Notes under the pieces: model-generated
Seen by the model: the letters and a program-made list of their open reading frames with translations, nothing else
Databases searched by the model: none
What the model was told of the DNA's origin: nothing
Translations under genes and position numbers: made by a program
Part shown: positions 31,378 to 39,925 of the stretch, piece by piece
Position numbering within the stretch: the first letter of the stretch is position 1
Layout: each line of letters starts with the position of its first letter
Assembly: GCA_002633005.1 (NCBI GenBank)
Contig: NMRA01001063.1
Span: 1,520 to 50,301, forward strand
Length of the DNA: 48,782 nucleotides
Reading direction: 5' to 3'
DNA from: Phoronis australis
Taxonomy: Eukaryota > Phoronida > Phoronidae

Positions 31378-31889
31378 GTAAGTTAATAATAATGTGTTTG
31401 CTATTGAAATTGTATAAATGTTTGGTTTTAAATTTTTAGCAATTATCCCAATGTACTAATGTCTCAGACGAATTTAGTTGTCTCAGAATTTTGGCGTGAC
31501 GTGTACTGCACGGCGCATCACCTACGGTCGTGTAACATTTGACCACTGAATGTCATTCAAAATGTTTACTGCCGGTGAATAATCGTGCGAATTAGTAAAT
31601 CGCCATCAACCCTCGCCTTTGATTGAGACCGCTCACGACTACTCGTGTTGTTTCTCACTCAGGTTACTAATTGACATCTTGGCTTAAGAATATCTTTCAG
31701 AACGGACCGATTTTAAAATGCCATGACAGCCATTGCGGTTTCAGTCGCCAAGCTAGGCGGTATGATCGTCATGCAATTTATTCAAACAAATAATAATACT
31801 GTATCGTTGATAAGTAAATACGCCGTAATGAAAGTTGACGTTTATACTATGGTTTATAGTGAATATGTATGTATGTCTTCATTCTTCAG

Positions 31890-31994
31890 GTCTTGACGAT
31901 GTTGAGGCCAGGCTCATATCTGACATAAAGTATGCGCACGAAAACGGCGTCCAGTTAGACCATATTTTTGAAGATCTCAAGGCCAAATCACGAG
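31890..31994 (+). CDS. Exon 9 of secreted coiled-coil gene
   Basis: A 105-nt, phase 1-1 exon with acceptor TTCATTCTTCAG and donor CGAG|GTACGT. It encodes a coding-like amphipathic segment (LDDVEARLISDIKYAHENG, then LDHIFEDLKAKSR) with hydrophobic residues spaced for helices. It joins exon 8 in frame (CAA C + GT gives Arg). The next downstream phase-1 acceptors are in a transposon at 39033 and at 44040. I prefer 44040 because the 39-kb exons lie between transposon inverted repeats. Confidence 0.62.
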
Positions 31995-32108
31995 GTACGT
32001 CATGCTGTTGTACTCTAGATAATCTTCACAGTGCATGTGAATTTCGAGATTTCTTTGCATGGATACATGTATGAAAGGGATTTTTCCGACACGTGATATA
32101 CATCTGTG

Positions 32109-32345
32109 GCCGGTTGCATGAAACAGTCCCAAATACGGACTCAACTAAGTTCCCTAAATCTTTTTCGTATTTTTTTCTTTCTTTAGGCACATATGTAATG
32201 TTTTTATCTTTTTTATCTTTATTACGAGCTCTTCTTTAACTAACGGTATTTCTATTAAAATAACTAAAAACCGAGCCCTTAATTCAATCAAAATAATTAG
32301 GGACGTAATTCTTAAATTGGGGGCGTTGCATGAAAAGTTCCCTAC
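32109..32345. mobile_element. Partial second copy of the 15879 MITE-like element
   Basis: Starts GGCCGGTTGCATGAAACAGTCCC and follows the interior of 15879-16274 (CTTTATTACGAGCTCTTC, then an AATTCAATCAAAATAATTAG region). It stops after GCGTTGCATGAAAAG, with no right terminus. Confidence 0.6.
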
Positions 32346-32460
32346 TCATTTTCAGTAATATTGTTTGCAGCACGTTACCACGACATGGACAAAGATGCAT
32401 CAGAACTCAGCCGTCTGACGTCATGAAAAGAAACAATTCTAATGCGGTGGCCCTAATTAA

Positions 32461-32627
32461 AGGTGAAGGCAACCTTTTTCCATGTCATTTTGAGCTAAAA
32501 TAAGGTTAATTGGTTATCCTAGACATATTTTCCACTTAATTACAGCTTTTCGTAATTTTATTTATTACTCGTCCGCTACTCCGGAAGTGACGTTTTAGGA
32601 GGCAAGCATTTCCCGCCACTTGGTTTT
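32461..32627 (+). repeat. Left terminal inverted repeat of the THAP element
   Basis: Begins AGGTGAAGGCAACC after TTAA. It includes CCGGAAGTGACG (32581-32592), which combines an ETS-type core with a CRE half-site. It lies about 130 bp upstream of the THAP start codon, so the repeat probably serves as promoter. Confidence 0.85.
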
Positions 32628-32725
32628 CATATAGTCTGACTGTGAGAGCTGCCGAGTCAGTCATTGTTCTACCTCGGTTGTGTTAAGTTCCGTCGTCGTT
32701 TGCTTTCATTTACTAGTCAGTCAAC

Positions 32726-33525
32726 ATGCCACACTGTTGCTGCGTACCAGGATGTACTGATTATCGGCTCACGCACGCTTTGGGAGTACCTTTGCATCGC
32801 TTTCCGATGGATGACACACTTCGCCGTACTTGGCTCGTTCGTGTGAAGAACGCAGCGTTACCCGTCCACTCAACGTACAAAGCAGTGGAGAATTAACCGT
32901 GTGTGTGGCAAGCACTTTCTTCCGTCCGATTACGAAAGGGATTTGTACGCTGAACTGGTGAAGGTCCCTGCGAAACAACGTCTGAAGAAGGATGCCATTC
33001 CTTCTGTGTTGATTCCCGGCAGTGCCCCGTCGCCACCCCCGAGAAGTGCGTTTTTGAAGCGAGAAGCCTCGCGAGCTGTGGCCAGTACAGTGACTGGAGC
33101 CAGTGGAGGCACTTCCTCTACTGTCACCCGTGCCTCCGAACGTGCCCCAGAGCGTGCAATTCCTGGAACCAGTAGTGATTCGCCCTGTGCTGTTTTCTCC
33201 AGCCCAGAGCCTCTAAGCAGCCCTGCAGCGATATTGAGTAGTGGGAGTGATTACAGGCCCAGTTCGACACCCAGTGAAGAGGACAGTTCGTCGTCCAGTG
33301 AACAGATCGGTGAGCCAAACTTTGATAAGTTTATTGTGGACTTGTCTAAAGTGTTGGAGCTATTTAGAAGGTGCCAGGTGTGTGGCGAGGGAGTCACACG
33401 ACACAATGTAAGCAGTTTGGGTGCTCAGGTCACCATCCAGTGGGAGTGTGTCACGGGACACTCTGGCAAGTGGGACAGTTGTTCCTCTGTCCGTGGTATG
33501 CCGGAGGTCCACTTAACCATGTCCA
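32726..33525 (+). pseudogene. THAP-domain transposase N-terminus, frameshifted and truncated
   Basis: The ATG at 32726 starts a THAP zinc finger. Cys-x4-Cys is in MPHCCCVPGC, with a HRFP-like motif and a Trp in the first frame. The conserved Trp (QWR) and the Cys-x2-His-Phe motif (VCGKHF) follow about 50 residues later in a second frame. A one-base shift near 32855-32870 separates them and the first frame stops at 32892. A Ser/Pro-rich linker follows, then a zinc-ribbon-like stretch with CQVCGEG and ECVTGHSGKW and a GMPEVHL motif. This resembles the segment that precedes the catalytic core in THAP-type transposon proteins. The catalytic domain is absent. After about 33525 the frame reads antisense of the neighbouring gene until a stop at 33734. 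Confidence 0.75.
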
Positions 33526-33529
33526 GTAG

Positions 33530-33838
33530 TGGCTTGGCCTCGTCGAACTCTGAACAGCACAAGCATTCCATTGAGGTAGGCATAACAACGCACACAGCGC
33601 ATTTGCACCAAGATGTGTCACCACGTCTATCCTCAGTAGCCGCCTCGTTTCTCTCAACAGCTGCCTGTGCCTGTGCGTACTCTGCCTCGTTATACTCGGG
33701 CTCAAACATATACCCACCCACTGAATGTCCGTGAAAAAATTCCTCGTCACCACTGCTGTGAACAAGGTCTCCGTTACTCACACTACTGTCACTGTGGTAC
33801 GAGTCACCGACTCCAGCCATTTTCAGCTTACAACACAC
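33530..33838 (-). pseudogene. P2X7-ballast-like zinc-binding protein, truncated
   Basis: Begins at an ATG at 33838 on minus. An acidic, Ser-rich N-terminus leads to DTSWCKCAVCVVMPTSMECL and then CCSEFDE. This Trp-Cys-x-Cys-x2-Cys, Met-Pro-Thr, Cys-x-Cys-Cys-x-Glu pattern is that of the zinc-binding C-terminal (ballast) domain of the P2X7 receptor and of many short invertebrate proteins that carry this domain alone. No membrane segments of a P2X channel are present. The domain stops after about 30 residues (LLDMV) where the deletion joins it to antisense of the THAP gene, with a stop at 33425. Its role in the parent transposon is unknown. Confidence 0.68.
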
Positions 33839-33986
33839 TAAACAATCCCTAAATCCAACGTAGTTGAGTTCTCTACTAACCTATCTTGCCGCAGAATACT
33901 CTCCGATGGAAAGTGGTGGCCACAATTGTTGAAAAACTGCACAAAACAAAAGTAGAATAGAACAGATTCGCACGGTAAAGTCAACG

Positions 33987-34154
33987 CAAAACCAAGTGGC
34001 GGGAAACGCTTGCCTCCTAAAACGTCACTTCCGGAGTAGCGGACGTGTAATTTATAAAATTACGAAAAGCTGTAATTAAGTGGAAAATATGTCTAGGATA
34101 ACCAACCAACCGTATTTCAGCTCAAAATGACATGGAAAAAGGTTGCCTTCGCCT
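33987..34154 (-). repeat. Right terminal inverted repeat of the THAP element
   Basis: Inverted copy of 32461-32627 ending GCCTTCGCCT before TTAA. It repeats the CGTCACTTCCGG promoter-like motif upstream of the minus-strand gene. Confidence 0.85.
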
Positions 34155-34158
34155 TTAA

Positions 34159-35287
34159 GGACACTTTGACCGGATCGACACATGAGGTCAAGATAAGGAT
34201 CGATGTACAGTAAAATCTACGTTCTTGGCGTAACTTCACCTACTGGTGAAAACCTGGGTGTGCACCAGTTCTCGTTACATAAACCGTTGCCTCCGTACAA
34301 GTCATGTAGTGGATTAAAAATTAGATGTGGAACACTCTTTTGGATTTGGTGTAAATTCGGATGGACACTGTACCACGACCTCATGAAACCAGAGAGAGTA
34401 CACTTAGGCCTACATTTCCACCAGACAGATGGTCAGGAAAAAGGAAATCCCACAATTCTGTAACCGCAAAAAGATTCATAATTGTCGGATGTTACGGTTC
34501 TCGTCCCATCTATGTGGAACATTAGAGTACCCTTGATGTAAGAAACTATTGTGATACCTGTACTAATAGTTAGTGTTAGTGTATTAAAGACGAACTGTAA
34601 TGCAGAAATCCACGTGACATTTTATGTTCATGTCACACTGATTTGACACTTCAATGTAGGTCTACTGCAGTTTTTCGATCATAAAAATTGAAGGAGCAAA
34701 ACACAAAACGCCAAACAATCAGTATAAATTCAACACCTGAGAGACATATCTGATAGATTATAATTCACACTCCTGAATTCAACGAATGAGTCTAACGTAA
34801 AAGGCTCCGTATGCAACTCCAGTAACGGCCGAACTGGTGCCATACAAACCTCTAATAAGACGAATTCCCGAACAACTGAAGACTGTAACTAAATGCGTGA
34901 CGTTGTCTTTTTCTATTCCTCCATGCACGTTATGTTTCACACTTGGCTCCAGTTTCCCATATCCGTTGCAACAAATTTCTGTTCAATTGAACGTTGCTCC
35001 TGTTTCCACGTCACCACGGTTTGTTCCAAGAATGGTTCTTCATTCCCCACAAATCTGCAACCATGCTACGTTGTGTTCGTTTGTTGCTAAATGGTCACTA
35101 AAGGACGAAGTTCCAGACGCAGCTGTACCAAAGAGTATTCGCTAAAGCGCTGGGTAAACTAATCGATATTTTCGAGGCAAGTTACTCAGACAAATATGTA
35201 ACTATCATTCACTCTGCTCCAGAATATTACTCCATATAAAGAGGCAATGAATTTCTTGTCTGAAAATAAACCATACGCTTTTTACTA
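34159..35287. other. Intronic DNA with no recognised gene
   Basis: Short plus-strand frames (34203-34463 and 34837-35145) have no identifiable domain or supporting splice structure. Confidence 0.35.
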
Positions 35288-36154
35288 TCAGTTCAATAAC
35301 TTCTGTAAAGTACGTTCTTTATTTTTTGCGTACCGATTGTTTGGCAGTCCCATTTGTCTTCGTAAAATTTTCCGAGCTCCCATTTTCTTCATACCTGTTT
35401 TGCTGGCAGGCCAGCGTTCAACGGCGTCTAACCACTGCATAATTTTTGCTTTTTTGTTCGCGTCCGAGCTAACGTCAGTCATTTCAGTGAAACTTTTTAG
35501 ATTTTTTGTTGTTAAACTACACATCGAAGAAATTCGATCGCGATGTTTGTTTCCTTTTCCGGAAACACTGGATTCAGGTACGAAAAGACCAGGCAGAGAT
35601 TTACCAGTACGTTTAGAAACTACTGAGTTTCCATATCGTTTGCAGAGCCGCAACTCAATAAAATGACCACCTAGACCGTAAGTGTGACGGTAAAAATCGG
35701 GAACTTTCAACAAATTCTTCTCATCTTTGAAAGTCTTTGAATTCGATTTGCGGCGGTCTGATGACTTGTTCTCTTTGTGTTCACAACCACTGCCCTCATT
35801 CTGGCAACTCATTTTGAGATCTTCAACGTTCACTATTTCTGTTTTCTGCAGTTTCTTTTTAACTCTAAGGCAATTGATAAAAGGCTCCCTCTTGTTCTTG
35901 GCCCTCTTTGACAGCAAAGGGTTGTTAAGAGCTGGACTTGTGTATTTCATTTTATCCCTGCGACTGTCTGCTTGCATCTTGATCAGCAACTGGTGAAACT
36001 CCTTTTCAAGTTGTTTTAAACATTGACTATCGTAGGCTTGGTTAAAACCTTCACCTGACTCCCATTTTGACGCAAACACTTTGCACAAGTTATCCTTTAT
36101 GGTATTCAGAGAGATCAAAAGTTCCGTCGACGATCTCTGCCTTGTTTCAGTCAT
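35288..36154 (-). CDS. Intronless gene for a 288-residue basic protein of unknown family
   Basis: An uninterrupted frame from an ATG at 36154 to TGA at 35288, the longest non-repeat frame in the window. The N-terminal third is helical and Leu/Glu-rich (LLISLNTIKDNL, then CLKQLEKEFHQLLIKMQ), likely a coiled coil. The middle is Lys/Ser-rich and disordered-looking (HKENKSSDRRKSNSK). Next comes an aromatic/Gly patch (YRHTYGLGGHFIELRLCKRY), and the C-terminus is strongly basic (KKMGARKILRRQMG). There is no signal peptide, membrane segment or transposase motif, so a nuclear location is inferred from the basic runs. It sits antisense in the long intron after exon 9. It could be a retrocopy or a young nested gene. 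Confidence 0.55.
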   Translation of the reverse strand: MTETRQRSSTELLISLNTIKDNLCKVFASKWESGEGFNQAYDSQCLKQLEKEFHQLLIKMQADSRRDKMKYTSPALNNPLLSKRAKNKREPFINCLRVKKKLQKTEIVNVEDLKMSCQNEGSGCEHKENKSSDRRKSNSKTFKDEKNLLKVPDFYRHTYGLGGHFIELRLCKRYGNSVVSKRTGKSLPGLFVPESSVSGKGNKHRDRISSMCSLTTKNLKSFTEMTDVSSDANKKAKIMQWLDAVERWPASKTGMKKMGARKILRRQMGLPNNRYAKNKERTLQKLLN

Positions 36155-37710
36155 GGCATAGTGAGGGAATTTTTCTTGTCCGAGAACTCATAAAATAGTG
36201 CAAGATTTCAAAGAGGATTAATAGCCGAGATTTTTGCCAAATGACGGGCAACTCGCGGGTCTCACAACGGAAATGACTGACTATAAGTCTACAACAGAAC
36301 ACCAATATTCAACTACAGACAATGGGGTCCCATCATGCGACTGTTCAGTCATCCAAAGTGAGAATGAAATGATGGTTTCATGAATGACGACATTTTATTG
36401 AAACCATTACGTCACAAACCTTCCTAATTACAGCGATTCTCTTGCAATGGATATATTGATGCAGATGGCCGGCGTAACCGAGGTTGTACACTAAAGCCAG
36501 GCCCGTAGCCAGCACTGCGCGGAGGGTGATTCCAATTTCTAAAGCGGTGTACCTTTTGATCATATTTTGCCAATTTTTCTGTAGCGCCGTTAGGCAGCTA
36601 AACCAGACACTGAGAAGGGAAATCCTTATACACAACGATGGCTCTGTGTGGCTCCATTTTTCTGATATCATACGGAGTCCGTAGGCCTAATCCAGGAAGT
36701 GATAACGTCATGACGAATACTCACAAAAAACGAGACCCAAATTCGGATGTATTGTATTGATCCACAAAGTTCACTTTCTGGGTTACTGGGTGTTACCTTC
36801 TGACAAACTTTCGAGCCATGCGTGCTTTCAACAATGAGTGATTATACTCCATCATATAATATTCAGACGAAAACATCTAGTCAGAAAATGACTTTAAGAA
36901 ATTTGTATCAGGTTACCAAGAAGAGGTTCTTAAGTTGCTCATAGTGACGCGGGAAATGGGAACAGCCCACTACTCCGAAGGCATTTCTCCAAATGTTCAC
37001 TACTCCAATAATGTATAAAATTGCGTACTGAAGCGTAATTTTTATACTACATATGAAAAAATACGCATTTCGGTTTAGACGCTTTGGCGTACCTAGTAAT
37101 GATATTGAGAACAACGCCCGGGTTTCTTGCCTATCGAAAGTGGGCCCCAAAGCCACGGCCTGAAATGAAATATCTTCGTGCCCCCGATATGTTGTCCTTG
37201 TTTTAAAGATGAGTTCTCATAGATTCAAGAATCGCGATTGTGAATGATTGTATCTCAGATCATTTGCAAACAAAACAATAATTTAACTACTGTTAATTTT
37301 TTACTCCCTTTAAATGGTTACTAAATGGGCACAAATACAATAGTTTATGACCATTTAAGAGTCACTGCATGACAAAGTCAGGCAGATGCCGGAACATGAC
37401 ATGTAACGGACTTTTTTTGAAATATAGCTTAGTTTTACTCATAGGTGGAAGGGTGAACACCTAAAATAATTTTATTTAAAATAACTAACTTCACAGAAAA
37501 CTAGTTTAGGGCTTCGGAAACCATCAAACTTTAGCATTTTTGTTGCATCACTGTGCAACAACGACAAATTAACAGAAACTAAGAATGAAATACTGAATAA
37601 ACACAACTTCTGTCTACATTGAAGTGTAACTCATATTTTTGTTACTTATTCAACCCACCTGAGTCAAGCTTCGTAACTGGTGGAAATGCCCTTTATTCGA
37701 TCGTTATCTC
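36155..37710. other. Intronic DNA, one weak minus-strand frame
   Basis: A 97-residue minus-strand frame at 36378-36671 reads coding-like in part (LRAVLATGLALVYNLGYAG, one possible membrane segment). It has no partner exons that I can place. Nothing else recognised. Confidence 0.3.
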
Positions 37711-38504
37711 CAGTGGCGGATCTACGGGGTGTTCAGGGGGTTTAAACTCCCTCCCTCGGGCCAGGACACAAAAATTTAAAAAATCGTCTCCAGCAAAACA
37801 AAAACGGCACCGCCAGCGTGTGTAAGCCCCAAGTAAACCAACTTGGAAGAAATTGAGGGGGGTTCACTCTGAAAATATAGTTTTTTGCATTGTGAATTGC
37901 TGAGTCTTTGTGGCTCATAGGCAAACCGCGCGGGAGCCCTAGTTCCGACCTCAACACCTACCGTCTGTCTACCTGCAATAAGTACACTGCCGTCTTCTAT
38001 ACTGGGAATTTCCGCAGAAAGGCTCACCCGATGAAACGCTCATGCCAATGGGCATTTATTTGATATTAGTACTTCGAGTTTCAAGCGTTCAGACATTGGG
38101 ACGTTTATTTCGAAAATTGCAACAAGAGATGCAAACAGGTCCTGGGATGCTTCGTCAAGGTTTGAAGTAGTCCATGATGAACGGATCAAATTTAGTTGCG
38201 CATGTAAGTCTTTTGAATGGACTTGGCAACCTCAAGGGTCTTAGTGTCAACTGAGCTGCGAAACGAGATGCTGACATTGTAGAGGCTTACAAGCTCATTG
38301 ACACAGCAGTTGACGAAGTGCCAGCGTTGGGAACAAACATCGAAGATATCTGGGTAGAATGGTTCCAAAACGAGCAAATCATTGGATCCGATATACAAAT
38401 TCCTCGGCAGTCTAGACAACAGAAGGATAGGACTAACGTATGAGTAACCACTGGGGATTAAAATTTTAGAGAGAAGTTTTCAATTCAAAATTTTTTGCAT
38501 AGTA

Positions 38505-38800
38505 CACCTTAGGTCTCGCGACGGACCAGGCCAGCTTGATTTGTGTAGATGTTGAGTTTCAGTGTACTTGTGGTCACTCGGCGAACTAGTCTTGTGATTT
38601 TTTACCAAAGTGTGCTTTGTAAAACTATTTATCCCAGCCAGTACTGTTTGGTCCCGCGACAGATCAACAATTTTTATAGGGATAATAAGCACAGGTGTAC
38701 TCTTGGTCTCGTGACGGACCAGGTCAGCTTTTTGTGTACTTTCAGTGTACATCTGGTCCCTCTGCAAACTAGTCCAGTGTATCTTTTCACCACTGTGCAC
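38505..38800. repeat. Diverged tandem units with GGTCTCGYGACGGACCAGG
   Basis: The motif occurs at about 38510 and 38707, with a partial GGTCCCGCGACAGATCA near 38651. The following text (CAGCTT, then TTTCAGTGTAC) also repeats. It looks like a two- to three-copy subterminal repeat inside hAT copy 2. Confidence 0.6.
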
Positions 38801-39021
38801 AGGATGTTTTGGTTTTGATAAACTGTTTTCAGATGATTTGTTTCCTGATAGATTTGACGTTTTTCAATGGGGCTATTCGGAGAATTCTCCTCGCGGTGTC
38901 GCTGCTGTACTAGTGGTGATTGAATTGCGCATGCGTGGCTGTCTGCATGTAAACAACTGGTAAAAGGTGGAATTTTTATCAAAATACGTCTTCGCGCTAA
39001 GCCTTATTACTGCTAATTTCC

Positions 39022-39196
39022 ATGGTGCAAGTCTACGACAGGTGGCCACAAATTCCCAAAAGACCTAAGGTTACTATAATCGTGGACAATTGCGGTCAAC
39101 AGGGTCAACTAACTGACAAAAAGTGTGTGGATGCTGAAGCCCCGTGTGTGCTCTATGACTATGCAGTTCCATTCGGAGACTACACAACATTACTTG
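39022..39196 (+). CDS. First exon of small spliced gene inside the nested element
   Basis: An ATG in a good context (TTCCATGG) opens 58 codons plus one base: MVQVYDRWPQIPKRPK, then a hydrophobic VTIIVDNCG strand, two Cys-containing turns (KKC, APC) and an aromatic tail (YDYAVPFGDYTTLLG). It ends at the strong donor CTTG|GTAAGT in phase 1. With the exon at 39840 it makes an 86-residue protein with four cysteines and no recognised domain. An alternative start is an internal phase-1 acceptor at 39033 (GGTGCAAG|TC), which would let exon 9 of the large gene splice into it. I consider that less likely because the unit lies between transposon termini. Confidence 0.5.
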
Positions 39197-39839
39197 GTAA
39201 GTTTTTAGCAATCAGTTTCTATCAACATCGTTCGGTGATGTTATCCCCACCAGTTACCCCACTGAATAACAGGTTTATTGAGTGGAACTAAGTGTTTCTT
39301 TTAGGAAACTCACCCGATGCCGGGTAGGCTAGCAGCACATATTGTCCTGGGTGGGAGTGCTCCCAAAGAGGTGTACGGTACGTGATGTACAGAAGTCAAG
39401 GGTGACTTTTTCACAGCAATTTCTCTTCAAAACTATGCTGTTTTCAATAAAACTCTCTAGATGAGTGAGTTTCCTTATTTTATCATGGACCCCACCCCCA
39501 GGACTACCAGATCAGTTATCAAATTAACATGAATAAGCCTTAATTCAGTAAATGTCGTAACATTCATTGCATTGGAAAAAATGACACCTAGAATGAATTT
39601 TACTTGTTGAAATCATAAGCACATTTTAAGTGTCATGAAAAATACACGTTGTTAAATCACTTTTAGCCTGTTTCACATATTTTAATTCAGATATTAAATA
39701 AGACTTGGGTACAAAGGTTATTAATTTCTACACATAAACATGAAAATGAAATGTCAAGTATGTTCTGCCTTACAAAAGTAGTTTTGTCTTGTCTTTTCTT
39801 TTACAATTTGCTAATATTTCTCTGACTATTGTGTTTCAG

Positions 39840-39925
39840 GTGAGAAAAAACAACTGAAACCAACCACCCGACCATGTATTTTACCCTTGGACAAAGTGAA
39901 AAGCAATCCTTCAGCAATAACCTGA
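39840..39925 (+). CDS. Second (last) exon of small spliced gene inside the nested element
   Basis: A strong acceptor (ACTATTGTGTTTCAG) enters in phase 1. It encodes a basic Pro/Thr/Lys-rich end (EKKQLKPTTRPCILPLDKVK) and stops with TGA at 39923-39925. The 643-bp intron has canonical GT...AG ends. No AATAAA was seen close downstream. Confidence 0.5.

Larger units (their letters stand above)
32461..34154. mobile_element. TTAA-flanked transposon with THAP and P2X7-like genes (Kolobok-like), internally deleted
   Basis: Inverted repeats of about 167 bp (32461-32627 and 33987-34154) differ at roughly ten positions and are each bounded by TTAA (32457-32460, 34155-34158). Between them a plus-strand THAP gene and a minus-strand P2X7-ballast-like gene converge and meet near 33525-33540, where each protein switches into the antisense of the other. 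TTAA targets plus a THAP-bearing protein fit the Kolobok superfamily. piggyBac also uses TTAA but is not known to me to carry THAP. The missing transposase core means the 1694-bp copy is a deletion derivative. Confidence 0.82.

Noticed and set aside
33124-33765. Additional minus and plus frames within the THAP element.
   Set aside because: Shadows of the THAP and P2X7-like frames. The C-terminal part of the THAP frame after about 33525 is antisense of the P2X7-like gene.
32461-34154. P-element family assignment for the THAP transposon.
   Set aside because: P-type elements make 7-8-bp target duplications. The symmetric TTAA flanks here fit a TTAA-target family better.
35247-35666. A 139-residue plus frame and a shorter plus frame at 35727-35996.
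   Set aside because: Antisense shadows of the 288-residue minus-strand gene.
39034-39196. Joining exon 9 (31994) to the 39-kb exon as part of the large gene.
   Set aside because: The phase fits, but the 39-kb exons lie between the inverted ends of a nested element and have their own ATG. The acceptor at 39033 is weak.
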